A DNA stretch of 64,000 nucleotides, taken from the NCBI GenBank assembly GCA_947565865.1, contig CANOHT010000011.1:1-64000 (forward strand). The letters are read 5' to 3'. Position numbers and translations under genes: made by a program. The notes beneath the pieces are model-generated. The model did not search any database. It was not told the DNA's origin and was given only the letters and a program-made list of their open reading frames with translations. The DNA is from an uncultured Clostridia bacterium. Its GTDB lineage: Bacteria > Bacillota > Clostridia > Christensenellales > Aristaeellaceae. Shown piece by piece: positions 27,356 through 35,550 of this stretch. The stretch's first letter is position 1; every line of letters starts with the position of its first letter.

Positions 27356-27394
27356 CCTGCCGTTTCCTCGTTTCTCCGCGTTTTCCGCTCGAAT

Positions 27395-27423
27395 ATATTA
27401 CCATGAAAGCCTTGAAATATCAA
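27395..27423 (-). promoter_or_regulatory. Predicted dnaA promoter
   Basis: On the minus strand TTGATA (complement of 27418-27423) and TAATAT (complement of 27395-27400) are 17 bp apart. The -35 overlaps the palindrome CCTTGA/TCAAGG (27410-27425). It sits between the perfect DnaA box and the box pair. Confidence 0.6.
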
Positions 27424-27464
27424 GGGTTTTTCAAAAGATTGCCGATTGAATACCGCCTCCCGGC

Positions 27465-27483
27465 TGTTGATAAGTTATCCACC
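27465..27483. promoter_or_regulatory. Abutting pair of near-perfect DnaA boxes
   Basis: TGTTGATAA (27465-27473) and TTATCCACC (27475-27483) each differ from the consensus box by one base. They are oriented oppositely with one base between them. Confidence 0.7.
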
Positions 27484-27486
27484 AAC

Positions 27487-27520
27487 GGATTGTGGCTCCC
27501 CCAAAAGGACACCACAATCC
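27487..27520. repeat. 9-bp inverted repeat inside the origin region
   Basis: GGATTGTGG (27487-27495) and CCACAATCC (27512-27520) are perfect inverted repeats with a 16-bp centre, directly beside the DnaA box pair. CTGCTTTTT follows on the plus strand, so a terminator role is possible. Confidence 0.5.
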
Positions 27521-27719
27521 CTGCTTTTTCGCGTCCATTTTTATGCAGGACTGCATACGCCGCTCCCTTCAAAAATTACCTGCCGCGCAAAAAAATACCG
27601 AAAACAGAGAAGATACATAGGAATCCGCCCCCGCGATGTCGAATGGAGCACAGCGTAAGGGATTGGTTGGCTGGCGGGGCGCTCGGTGCGTCCGCCTGCG
27701 GAGGAAGGGGACATCCAAC

Positions 27720-28214
27720 ATGCCTGCAAGCATCAAAACCAGCGACGTGCGCCAAGCGCTGCGCCCCACCCTGGGGACGGAGCTGGTGGACGGCGCCCCG
27801 GTGGCGGAACAGGTCGCCCAGGCGCTGCGGGCCTATGCCCCTTACCGGGATACCTTCTTTACCCTTCAGGAGCGTTTGGCCAACACCCTGTTCAACCTGC
27901 TTTACAGCCTTCTGGGTCCCTCCATGACCGTCCGGCTGGATGACGGCAGCAGCGCCCGCATCCGCATCAGCGACCTGACGGACATCGCTGATGACGCGAT
28001 GTACGCCTTATTCAACAGCCTGACAGTCTATTCCGTCAATTATGAAAACCTCAAAGACTACTCTCTGCGGGCAGGCTCCCTCAGCGCCATGCGGGTGCTG
28101 TACGAAAAGTACGACGCATTCCAGTCTCCGGAGGAAAAACGCCTGATGGCCCGGATCATCCGAGGCGGCTATCCCCAGCGCCGCTACACCGCATGGCTGC
28201 CGGAGGCCCAATAG
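27720..28214 (+). CDS. Conserved-looking protein of unknown function beside the origin
   Basis: I do not recognise this 164-residue protein. It is soluble, without signal peptide or membrane helix. Visible features are a hydrophobic helical stretch (RLANTLFNLLYSLLGP), a beta-like segment (MTVRLDDGSSARIRISDLTDIADD) and a charged helical C-terminus (RVLYEKYDAFQSPEEKRLMARI) ending in YTAWLPEAQ. The ATG at 27720 follows a purine-rich GGAGGAAGGGG; the open frame continues upstream but looks like leader. It is divergent from dnaA across the origin, the first gene of the right arm. Codon use resembles its neighbours. Confidence 0.6.
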   Translation: MPASIKTSDVRQALRPTLGTELVDGAPVAEQVAQALRAYAPYRDTFFTLQERLANTLFNLLYSLLGPSMTVRLDDGSSARIRISDLTDIADDAMYALFNSLTVYSVNYENLKDYSLRAGSLSAMRVLYEKYDAFQSPEEKRLMARIIRGGYPQRRYTAWLPEAQ

Positions 28215-28296
28215 CAGTTTTTCCCTGCAACAAAACGCGCTTCCGAGCCGTTGATTCTCCCGGACGCCATTTCCCTTGCCGACAGAAAGGATGCTT

Positions 28297-29211
28297 ATGC
28301 TTCGTCATACGCGAATGCGCGCCGCCGCATGGCTCGCGGCGCTTGTGCTTCTTTTGCCCTCCGCCTCCCTGGCGGAAACCGTGGTCACGTCCTTCTATCC
28401 GATCTATTTGTTTGTCCTGAACCTCTGCGACGGACTGGAAAACGTGACCGTCCACAACCTGGCCGCCCCCGGCACCGGCTGCCTGCACGACTATCAGCTG
28501 CAAACCCGGGATATGAAGCAGCTGGCCCAGGCGGATGTTTTCCTTATCAACGGCGCCGGAATGGAAAGCTATCTTTCCGGCGTTGCCGACGCCTTCCCGG
28601 CGCTGCCTGTGGTGGACGCCTCCCTGGGCATCGACCTTCTGCCGGCTGAGGCGGAGGGCATCGCTGTGGGCGAGGCCGAAGGTCTGTGGAACGCTCACGT
28701 CTGGCTGGATGCCGCCAACGCCGAGCAGATGGTTCGCAGCCTGGCCGACGGCCTGGTCGCCGCCCTGCCCTCCCACGGGGACACCATTCTTCAAAACCGT
28801 GACGCCTATCTTGCCCGTCTGGCCGCTCTCCATGAGGAGCTGACCCTGGGCCTGGCCGGGCTGCCCCGGCGGGATATCATCACCTTCCACGAGGCCTTCC
28901 CCTATTTTGCCCGGGCCTACGGGCTGAACGTGGCCGCCGTGGTCAACCGCGAGCCGGGGGACGCGCTCTCCCCCGCCCGCCTGGCGGAGCTTGTGGGCGT
29001 GGTCAAAGCCCTGGGGCTTCCGCCGCTGTTTGTGGAGCCTCAGTATCAGGACATGGCCGCCCAGACCCTGGCCGCTGAAACCGGGGCCGCCGTTTATACC
29101 CTGGATCCCGTTGTCACCGGCCCGGAGACCGACATTCCCCTGACCTATTACGAGGACGTGATGCGCCGGAACATGGCCGTTCTGCTGGAAGCGCTGGGAA
29201 GCGGAGCATAA
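28297..29211 (+). CDS. Metal-type ABC solute-binding protein (ZnuA/AdcA-like)
   Basis: A 304-residue exported protein of the cluster A-I metal-binding family. A signal peptide ends near ASLA-ETVVT; there is no lipobox cysteine. The family fold starts VVTSFYPIYLFVLNL. Likely metal ligands are the histidine in CLHDYQL (about 64), one in WNAHVWLD, one in ITFHEAFPYF and an acidic residue in VEPQYQD. These positions fit zinc or manganese uptake. No permease, ATPase or Zur-type regulator is adjacent, so it is an orphan subunit here. I use ATG 28297, 6 nt after AAAGG, rather than ATG 28291, which abuts it. Codon use is G+C-rich. Confidence 0.82.
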   Translation: MLRHTRMRAAAWLAALVLLLPSASLAETVVTSFYPIYLFVLNLCDGLENVTVHNLAAPGTGCLHDYQLQTRDMKQLAQADVFLINGAGMESYLSGVADAFPALPVVDASLGIDLLPAEAEGIAVGEAEGLWNAHVWLDAANAEQMVRSLADGLVAALPSHGDTILQNRDAYLARLAALHEELTLGLAGLPRRDIITFHEAFPYFARAYGLNVAAVVNREPGDALSPARLAELVGVVKALGLPPLFVEPQYQDMAAQTLAAETGAAVYTLDPVVTGPETDIPLTYYEDVMRRNMAVLLEALGSGA

Positions 29212-29899
29212 CATCGCGTTTGCGAATACCGCCATGATGGGGGCGCCTGGATGGACAGCCCCTTTTGGTTGATCCCATCCCAACAAAACCGCGAACCTGG
29301 GGGAAGGATCAAGGCCATTTGGCCAAATGAGTGCGGCCCGGCAGCCGCTGCCGGGCAAAGCAAAGGAAATTTCGTCATTTGTATAAAATTAACAATACGA
29401 ATCCTTCGCACACCAGATGACACGGCAAGCGCTCTATGAGCAGCTCAAGGCAGGCGTCAGGCAAATACCAAGACAACTATGCGAAACGGAAAAAGTGGAG
29501 ACGGCCGCAGAGGCAGCATGTCCGGATCATACCCCATCCTGGTGCGCATGCCGCTCTGCGCAAGCGCGGCACGGAACAAGCTCGCCTATGACCTTCGAGC
29601 GGCATATGAGCACGAAGTCCAGCACGGGGACGTCGAGGCTGCAGTGCGGATGTACAGGGACGCCGCAGGGCAAGCATGGCGGAATCCATTCGCAATCAGC
29701 CCCAAAAAGATGCAGCCATTGAACAGATCATCCCGAAAGAATCCGTTGACCCGTTTAGGGGCAGCAAGAACAAATAAGCCATCGAAAAAGGCGGCTTTAG
29801 CGGCGTCCGGAAATATCATGGCGGTTGAACGTCCATCCAGTGCCTTGAGGCGCGTCCCGCAATATGCTTTGAAGCCACGGCACCTGTCATCGGCTTAGC
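29212..29899. other. Gene-poor tract after the metal-binding protein
   Basis: No convincing gene is seen. A 9-bp perfect hairpin (GCCCGGCAG 29336-29344 with CTGCCGGGC 29348-29356) and a 14-bp palindrome CATTTGGCCAAATG (29316-29329) occur without T-runs. An open frame on the plus strand (29479-29898, 139 codons) contains a protein-like stretch (NKLAYDLRAAYEHEVQHGD) but then turns into basic low-complexity sequence. I regard it as a possible relic rather than a gene. Confidence 0.4.
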
Positions 29900-29906
29900 C
29901 GAGGGT

Positions 29907-30143
29907 TTAATCAGTACGCTCCGGCAGCGCAGAGCATGAGCAGGTCGGAAGCCACCGGCGAACCCTGCCGCGAAGATCGGCCGAGTTCTGCCGCATGCTG
30001 AACCTGCGGTTCCAGCGGAAGAAGCCCCTGTCGCTCAGCAGCAGCGCCGCCAGGCTGAAACAGAACGCCATCGCAAAGCCAGGGTATTCACCTGGACAAA
30101 TGAGTCTGACGGCCATGCCATCCAGCGGCATGGAAATAAACAC
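29907..30143 (-). pseudogene. Remnant of a membrane protein
   Basis: A 78-codon frame has one clear membrane stretch (PGFAMAFCFSLAALLLSD) followed by RGFFRWNRRF. Related-looking coding continues upstream in another frame (NALVLRALFLIRGRC, around 30160), which suggests a frameshifted gene. The family is not recognised. Confidence 0.35.
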
Positions 30144-30215
30144 CTGCCCCGGATCAGGAACAAAGCCCGCAGGACAAGGGCATTAAGGGTCATGTACAGC
30201 AGCCCCATCAGTACC

Positions 30216-30395
30216 CTACCTTTTCCGCTCGCCCATTGTCATCAGCCCTAAGCCATAGACAGCCCCATGGTTGAGCATGGCCACCGGCGGCTGGGCTCCG
30301 TAAATAAAGCCGCCAAGGACGATCACCGTCAGGTAATAAAAGAAGCCCGCCATCACCCCGGAACAGACAGCCCAGACCGTCCACCGGGAGCGCCG
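30216..30395 (-). pseudogene. Remnant of a second membrane-protein segment
   Basis: In one frame the minus strand reads WTVWAVCSGVMAGFFYYLTV, IVLGGFIYGAQPPVAMLNHG and GLGLMTMGERKR, then a stop at 30216. There is no start codon or ribosome site in that frame. It looks like the 3' end of a broken multi-helix membrane gene. Confidence 0.4.
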
Positions 30396-30470
30396 CTTCT
30401 GTTCGCGTCAACGGATAGATAATCCCTTACCGAAGCATGTTTTCAACCAGCATGGCCGCGCACAGCGCTG

Positions 30471-30572
30471 TCACCGTGCGCCTGCGAACCTTCTCAGACT
30501 GACGGCGGCGACGTACCGCCAGGCATGAATCGCCGCAAAAACGATCAGCGCGAAGGCATTAAGGCCGTACAT
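30471..30572 (-). CDS. Short possible ORF or truncated membrane gene
   Basis: An ATG at 30572 follows AAGGAGGCAATGGT and opens a 33-codon frame starting MYGLNAFALIVFAAIHAWRY and ending RRFAGAR. It is hydrophobic at the start. The good ribosome site suggests it was the beginning of a gene downstream of the HAAS-type remnant, now cut short. Confidence 0.35.
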   Translation of the reverse strand: MYGLNAFALIVFAAIHAWRYVAAVSLRRFAGAR

Positions 30573-30584
30573 ACCATTGCCTCC

Positions 30585-31113
30585 TTAAACACCGGCATAC
30601 CCGAACCAGCCATAGGCATGGCAGAATGCCGACGAACCAGCGGAAAGAACCGCCGCCAGGTAGCCCAGCACCAGGCAGATCAAGAATACTTTCAGCGAAA
30701 TCATGGACAGCAGATACAGGCGGCGTGCCGCCTTTCGGGTTGTCGACGGACGCGCCGCAGCAGACGGACGAACAGTACGCCCCCCGGCAGCCGCAAGGGC
30801 ATTGTGCTGAAATCTGGCAAAGCTGCGCGTCAGCTGATGGATGAAGGCTCCGCAATAGACGCATCCCGCCGTCGACAGCACGGCCAGCGCCGCCAAAGCG
30901 AAGATACAGGACAGCAAAACAACGGAAAAGACGCCCGCAACCAAGTCCAGTACGAAAACTCCCGTACGCGCCGGCCTTGATCGGATCGGTCTCAGCGCTA
31001 TCAAACGACGGTGTTATTTCCTCTGACGCGCCCAGCCGAGCGGCGATTTCCTGCTGGGTATAGCCCTTTGCCAGCCTGAACAAGAAACGCTCGCCATATT
31101 CGCCAACGCTTTC
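30585..31113 (-). pseudogene. Frameshifted HAAS/DUF1700-type membrane protein
   Basis: Pieces of a HAAS-domain protein are spread over at least two frames. One frame carries RFLFRLAKGYTQQEIAARLGASEEI, like the helical HAAS domain that follows PadR regulators. Another (30585-31004) carries membrane stretches VFVLDLVAGVFSVVLLSCIF and LYLLSMISLKVFLICLVLGYL. HAAS proteins are normally encoded directly after a PadR gene, and a PadR remnant lies directly upstream. The frame changes mean no intact product. Confidence 0.6.
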
Positions 31114-31365
31114 CGCCGCGTCAGGAAATTATCACAATCTTTCCTACACGTCTCCCGTCCAAGGTGGGTAAGCGCGTAATACCTGCGCGGCGGGCCGCCG
31201 CTTTCTTCCTGCAAATAGGTGGTCAGCAGCCCGTCGCTTTTGAGCTTGCGGAGGATGGGATAGACCGTGCCATCCGCGATTTCGCAGTCATAGCAATCCC
31301 GCTTCCTCGGCACTGAGAGCAAACAGTTCCATCACGCTTTTTTGTACCGCGCGTTTACCAGACAC
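31110..31365 (-). pseudogene. Broken PadR-family regulator
   Basis: A GTG at 31365 opens VSGKRAVQKSVMELFALS, then the frame shifts. The next frame gives RDCYDCEIADGTVYPILRKLKS and DGLLTTYLQEESGGPPRRYY with ALTHLGRE, the PadR winged helix. About ten residues between the YGYEI-type motif and DGTVYPIL are missing. The 3' end runs into the HAAS remnant. A functional regulator is unlikely. Confidence 0.65.
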
Positions 31366-31627
31366 CTCGCTTTCAACCAGCACAACATGCACGATAAAAC
31401 AAGGTTTAATCCTCATTATATTGGTTAATGGTTTGATCCGCAGAAAACAAATTTTCTCACAGGCAACGCATAAGGGCTGCTTATCGAGCAGCCCTATGGT
31501 TCATACGACCGAGCAGGGAATAACCGGCAGGCCGCGTCAGCTGCGGAGCATTGCCTGACGAGCAAAGACTTTGGCAGCAGCCGCGACGGAGCTTCTCCCG
31601 GGCGGAGGCTCCGCCGCTCAAGCGGCG
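31366..31627. other. Intergenic region with a small hairpin
   Basis: A TATAAT-like element of the broken PadR gene lies near 31416-31421 on the minus strand without a good -35. A perfect 8-bp hairpin GGGCTGCT/AGCAGCCC (31474-31481 and 31487-31494) has no T-run. No gene is seen. Confidence 0.4.
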
Positions 31628-32488
31628 CTATATCGCCATCATCAGCGTTCCGGCAACCACCAGGCCCAGGCCCCCGGCCATTCGCCGGGTCAGCCGCTCC
31701 TTCAGGAACAGGCAGGAAAAGGCCGCCGTCACCACGATGCTCAGCTTGTCAATGGGCACCACCACACTGACTATGCCCGTGCTGATGGCGCTGTAGTAGC
31801 ACAGCCACGCGCAGCCCGTGGCCACGCCGGTCAGAGCGATATAGCCCAGTTCCCGCTTGTCCAGGGTGCGCAGTAGGCGCTGCTTGCCCTTTGCGAAAAC
31901 GATCCCCCAGGCCAGGACGAGCACCACCGCTGTGCGGATGGCCGTGGCCAGATCTGACGCCACTCCTTCAATGCCGATTTTGGCCAGGATAGAGGTCAGC
32001 GCGGCAAACACCGCCGACAGCACGGCATAAAACATCCAGCCCTTGCCTGCCGACGCCTTCCGCGGTCGTCCGGGCGCCAGCAGCAGAAGGATGCCCGCCG
32101 TCAGGATTGCTGTTCCGATCAGCTTCACGGCCAGGCGCTGGGTCTCTGCGAAAAGAAAGATTGCCAGCAGCACTGTCATCACCGTGCTGGATTTGTCGAT
32201 GGGCGCCACCCGGCTCACATCGCCCAGGGCCAGCGCCTTGAAATAGCAGATCCAGGAAAGGCCCGTCGCCAGCCCCGACAGCAGCAAAAAGGTCAACGAG
32301 CGCCCGCTGATGGCTGTCAGGCCCTCCGCCGAACCGGCAAAGGCCACCATCACCCAGGAAAATGCCAGCACCACCGTGGTTCGCAGCGCTGTCGCCACAT
32401 CGGAATCCGTTTTCCGAAGACCGCACTTGGCCAGGATCGCCGTCACGCCCGAAAAAAACGCGGACAACACCGCCATCAGCAGCCACAT
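31628..32488 (-). CDS. EamA/DMT-family transporter
   Basis: A 286-residue membrane protein with ten predicted helices formed from two similar halves, each starting with an ILAKxGI-type segment (AILAKCGLRKTDSDVATALR and SILAKIGIEGVASDLATAIR). This internal duplication is the mark of EamA transporters of the drug/metabolite superfamily, which export or import small metabolites. The substrate is unknown. The ATG at 32488 follows AAAGGGG; an upstream GTG abuts that site and is rejected. It is the last gene of a minus-strand set with the VanY-like gene, against the general orientation of this arm. Confidence 0.85.
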   Translation of the reverse strand: MWLLMAVLSAFFSGVTAILAKCGLRKTDSDVATALRTTVVLAFSWVMVAFAGSAEGLTAISGRSLTFLLLSGLATGLSWICYFKALALGDVSRVAPIDKSSTVMTVLLAIFLFAETQRLAVKLIGTAILTAGILLLLAPGRPRKASAGKGWMFYAVLSAVFAALTSILAKIGIEGVASDLATAIRTAVVLVLAWGIVFAKGKQRLLRTLDKRELGYIALTGVATGCAWLCYYSAISTGIVSVVVPIDKLSIVVTAAFSCLFLKERLTRRMAGGLGLVVAGTLMMAI

Positions 32489-32518
32489 GCCCCGCACCCC
32501 TTTCTCCGCCCGCCTCCG

Positions 32519-33577
32519 TCACACGCCGCAGCGCTGAAGATACTCCTCCAGGCACAGGTTTTCATCCCGCATGACGGCGGCGTGCTCCACCCCCACATAA
32601 CGGATGTGCCAGGGCTCGGCCAGGAAGCCGGTTACGCTTTCCTTCTCCTCAGTATAGCGGAGAATGAAGCCGTAGTCCCAGCAATTCGCCGCCAGCCACG
32701 CGGCCTGCTCCGTCCCCTTGAAGGACACGCCGGGCACGGTGATGTCGAAGGCCAGGCCCAGGTGATGCTCGCTGGTACCGGGATCGGCCACCGTCTTGCG
32801 GGTGGCGGACTCGGCGTCGGTTCGGGACAGACCGTTGTCCCGGATGTATACAGCCACCTGGTCGTCAAACAGCTTCTGCTGATCCTCCAGCGTACGGTAG
32901 CCCTCGCTGACCTGCCACACCTCAATGCCCTGCGCCTGGGCGGCCCGGAGCATGGTCATCAATGCGTCCACCGCCACCCGCTCGCCCCGGATATCGGCGG
33001 TCTTGATCCGCACCACCTGGCTGTCGCAGTAGTCGGCCATGTTCACCAATTCCGACGGCTGATAGCCCTCAGGCAGGTAATTTGTGCGGTTCACCAGGAG
33101 GGGCATGTCCGCCGATGACCAGGCCGGGGCGGCGGAGGGCGGAGCCGTGGCCGTCATCGGCCTGGCATCGGCGGAATACAGCCTGGCGCTGGTTTCGCTG
33201 CCCACCACGCCGTCCGCCTCCAAACCGTTCCACTGCTGAAAGAGCGTTACCGCGTCCCGGGTGCCGGGGCCGAACTGGCCGTCGATCTCACCGCTGTAAT
33301 AGCCCAGGGACTGCAAGCGCGCCTGCAGCTCCTTCACAGCCTCGCCCTGGGCGCCGTGACGGATCACCGGGGCCGGGGTGGGCGCGTTGGGGTCGATGGT
33401 CACGGCCATGATGTTGCCAATGCGGGGCGACGGCGTGGGGGTGCGGCCGGCTTCCTCCCGGGTCAGCTGCACCAGGCCCGCCACCCGAATGCCCATGATC
33501 AACGCCGCCACCGCGAGGATCGCCGTCGCCACCAGGCCGATAAGCTTCTTGGGATTGGTTCCGTTGGACTGTTTCAT
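32519..33577 (-). CDS. D,D-carboxypeptidase (VanY/M15B) with a peptidoglycan-binding domain
   Basis: A 352-residue exported or membrane-anchored enzyme. An N-terminal helix (about 12-35) is followed by a threonine/proline linker, a PG_binding_1 domain (about 72-130; LQARLQSLGYYSGEIDGQFG) and an M15B domain. The zinc and catalytic motifs SEHHLGLAFDI and EPWHIRYVG are intact. Enzymes of this type remove terminal D-alanine from peptidoglycan stems. GAGAGGT precedes the ATG at a good distance. No vanHAX or two-component genes are nearby, so this is ordinary wall trimming, not an evident resistance cluster. Confidence 0.9.
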   Translation of the reverse strand: MKQSNGTNPKKLIGLVATAILAVAALIMGIRVAGLVQLTREEAGRTPTPSPRIGNIMAVTIDPNAPTPAPVIRHGAQGEAVKELQARLQSLGYYSGEIDGQFGPGTRDAVTLFQQWNGLEADGVVGSETSARLYSADARPMTATAPPSAAPAWSSADMPLLVNRTNYLPEGYQPSELVNMADYCDSQVVRIKTADIRGERVAVDALMTMLRAAQAQGIEVWQVSEGYRTLEDQQKLFDDQVAVYIRDNGLSRTDAESATRKTVADPGTSEHHLGLAFDITVPGVSFKGTEQAAWLAANCWDYGFILRYTEEKESVTGFLAEPWHIRYVGVEHAAVMRDENLCLEEYLQRCGV

Positions 33578-33611
33578 GCTGTATGTACCTCTCTGTATGC
33601 TTTCGTCGGTC

Positions 33612-35255
33612 TCAGAGCGTCATTTGTCTGACCTCACCCCGCTGGGTAACAGGATGCTTTTGTGTCCACACCGCCCACAGGAGGGTCTTGCCGTCCCGGG
33701 TGAGGGCGCAGCGGGGATGGCGGCAGCTCGGCTCCCACGCCCGCAGGCGGCGAACCGCCATTTTGAGGTCCTCGCCACCGTGCTGCAAAAAGGGCGGAAG
33801 GTAGCCCGTATTGTCCGTAGCCAGCCGATCAAGCGCCAGGGCGTCCTGCAGCGCAGCCTCCGGCGTCCCGGCTTCCAGCAGCGTGTCGAAGACCAGACGG
33901 GTCAGGGCATCCAGACTCCAGCGGCCCTGCCTCGCGCCCATGGCCTCCCCCAGGCGCAGAAACAGCTCGAAGGGCCGCCAGCCCGTATGGGCAAACGCCA
34001 GCGCCAGGGTCTGGGCGAAGCGGCCGCTGTTGTACAGCCGCTCCACCGCGTCGGCGCAGTCGTGCAGGCGCTGCAATTCCTCGTAGGTTATCCACGGCGT
34101 GGACAGTACCTCGTAGGGCGGGTCGGGAGCGTAGCGCTGCCCCCAGTCCGTCTCCCGCAGGCGGCTGCCGTGAATCAGCTTCAGAAAGCCCAGCTGCAAT
34201 TGATGAGGCCCCAAGCGATACGCCCGGTCGAAGGATATACCGAAGGTATCGAAGTCCTCCTCCGGCAGGCCCGCAATGAGGTCGATGTGCAGATGCACGT
34301 TTCCCGGGGCCAGGATGCGGGTCAAGCGGTCGCTCAGCAGCGCCATGTCCGTGGGACGCCGGCAGGCAGCCAGAGCAGCCGGGTGAAAGGACTGCAGCCC
34401 CGCTTCCATCTGAAACAGTCCCGGCGGGGCCTGGGCCAGCAGGTCAAGGGTTTCATCGTCGAAGAGGTCGGCGGCCACCTCCATGTGGTAGCAAACGCCG
34501 CCGATTTCTCCGCGGGCCTTGGCCGCCATCAGGCCGGCGAGCAGACGCTTTGTCCGCGTCCGGTCACAGTTGAAGGTGCGGTCGATGATCTTCACCGTCT
34601 CCGCGCCGCTTCGCCCCAGACGGATCAGCAGCGCCAGGGCCTTGTCGGCGTCCATGAAGCGCACCTTTTCCCGCTGCCCTGACAGGCAGAAGGCGCAGGT
34701 GAAGGGGCAGCCCCGGCTGGTCTCCACATAAGCCATGCGGCCCGCCAGCATGGTCTGCCACGCGCCGTCGTACAGGTCATCCCGGGGCACGGGCGCGGGC
34801 GGCAGCGCGGCCCAGGCAGCGTCGCCCCGGCGGCAAAGCCCCGGCACCTCCGTCATGAGCGCCTGGCCCGCCAGCGCCTTGAGCAGCAGGGGCAGGCTTG
34901 CCTCCCCCGGCCCCCGTAGAATCACGTCGCAGGGCATCTGCGCGAAGACGCCGTTCACGTCCCAGGTGGCCTCCGGCCCGCCCACCACCACGGTGATGTC
35001 GGGCCGCAGGGCCTTCACCATACGGATCAGCCGGGCTGTCATCGCCCTGTTCCAGATATACAGGCTGAAGCTCAGCACATCCGGGTCGGTGGCCATCAGC
35101 CGGCGCAGGAGGGCCTCCGGCGTCTCGTTCACGTTCAGGTCGCAGATGGTCACCCGCGTCTGGGGCATCCGCTCCTCCACCGCCTTTTTCAGGCAGAAAG
35201 GCGCCAGGGGCATGTGGATGTACTGGCTGGCAATGGCGGTCAGGGTCACCTTCAT
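33612..35255 (-). CDS. B12-binding radical SAM protein (DUF4080-type)
   Basis: A 547-residue protein with an N-terminal cobalamin-binding Rossmann domain (about 1-135; VVVGGPEATWD), a radical SAM domain with the cluster motif CPFTCAFC in ETSRGCPFTCAFCLSG, and a C-terminal part like DUF4080. The B12 domain lacks an evident DxHxxG histidine motif, as in many proteins of this class. Such enzymes methylate or rearrange unactivated carbons, but the substrate is not predictable. The gene is first of a minus-strand trio and starts beside an unusual palindrome array. Confidence 0.85.
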   Translation of the reverse strand: MKVTLTAIASQYIHMPLAPFCLKKAVEERMPQTRVTICDLNVNETPEALLRRLMATDPDVLSFSLYIWNRAMTARLIRMVKALRPDITVVVGGPEATWDVNGVFAQMPCDVILRGPGEASLPLLLKALAGQALMTEVPGLCRRGDAAWAALPPAPVPRDDLYDGAWQTMLAGRMAYVETSRGCPFTCAFCLSGQREKVRFMDADKALALLIRLGRSGAETVKIIDRTFNCDRTRTKRLLAGLMAAKARGEIGGVCYHMEVAADLFDDETLDLLAQAPPGLFQMEAGLQSFHPAALAACRRPTDMALLSDRLTRILAPGNVHLHIDLIAGLPEEDFDTFGISFDRAYRLGPHQLQLGFLKLIHGSRLRETDWGQRYAPDPPYEVLSTPWITYEELQRLHDCADAVERLYNSGRFAQTLALAFAHTGWRPFELFLRLGEAMGARQGRWSLDALTRLVFDTLLEAGTPEAALQDALALDRLATDNTGYLPPFLQHGGEDLKMAVRRLRAWEPSCRHPRCALTRDGKTLLWAVWTQKHPVTQRGEVRQMTL

Positions 35256-35275
35256 AAACTTCCTCCGGTATCGTT

Positions 35276-35520
35276 AAAGTGGCTCACGCCACTTTGAAGA
35301 AGGGCTTCGCCCGTTTCATCGCACGTCCTCACTGGTCGAACGGCAAGCCGTTCTCCCGGCCGTTCGGTCGTGTAAGGAAGCGATTTGTTATCAAATCGCG
35401 CGAAAACCACCGCGCAGGGGCTTGGCCCCGTTTGAACGCCCCGAAGGGGCTCGCTGATTGACGATTGGCAGTCTGCCGACAGCAAATTAGAAGCACCTTC
35501 ATCCAGCATTGCAATGCTTC
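35276..35520. repeat. Array of small palindromes in a divergent intergenic region
   Basis: Consecutive perfect inverted repeats with tiny loops occur: 35276-35295 (8 bp), 35302-35312 (4 bp), 35338-35353 (7 bp), 35380-35399 (8 bp, loop TTAT), 35417-35429 (5 bp), 35438-35450 (5 bp), 35467-35477 (4-5 bp) and the self-complementary 14-mer at 35505-35518. There is no gene. The array lies between two divergent genes, so it is not an ordinary terminator region. Confidence 0.6.
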
Positions 35521-35550
35521 CGTTTCATTTTACCACAAGCGCATTACCAT

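Larger units (their letters stand above)
27254..27719. other. Probable chromosomal replication origin (oriC)
   Basis: This 466-bp gene-free region upstream of dnaA holds a perfect DnaA box (27347-27355), two one-mismatch boxes in opposite orientation 1 bp apart (27465-27473 and 27475-27483), an A+T-rich patch (about 27391-27440) within G+C-rich DNA, and a palindrome at 27410-27425. Gene direction switches here: everything left is minus, most to the right is plus. A weaker box-like site TGATCCACC is at 27302-27310. Confidence 0.82.

Noticed and set aside
29479..29898. 139-codon open frame on the plus strand
   Set aside because: Only a short middle section looks protein-like; there is no good ribosome site and it lies in a decayed tract. 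Kept only as a note on a possible relic.
32519..33577. Possible glycopeptide-resistance gene because of VanY similarity
   Set aside because: No vanH, vanA-type ligase, vanX or two-component genes are nearby. The architecture is that of housekeeping wall carboxypeptidases.
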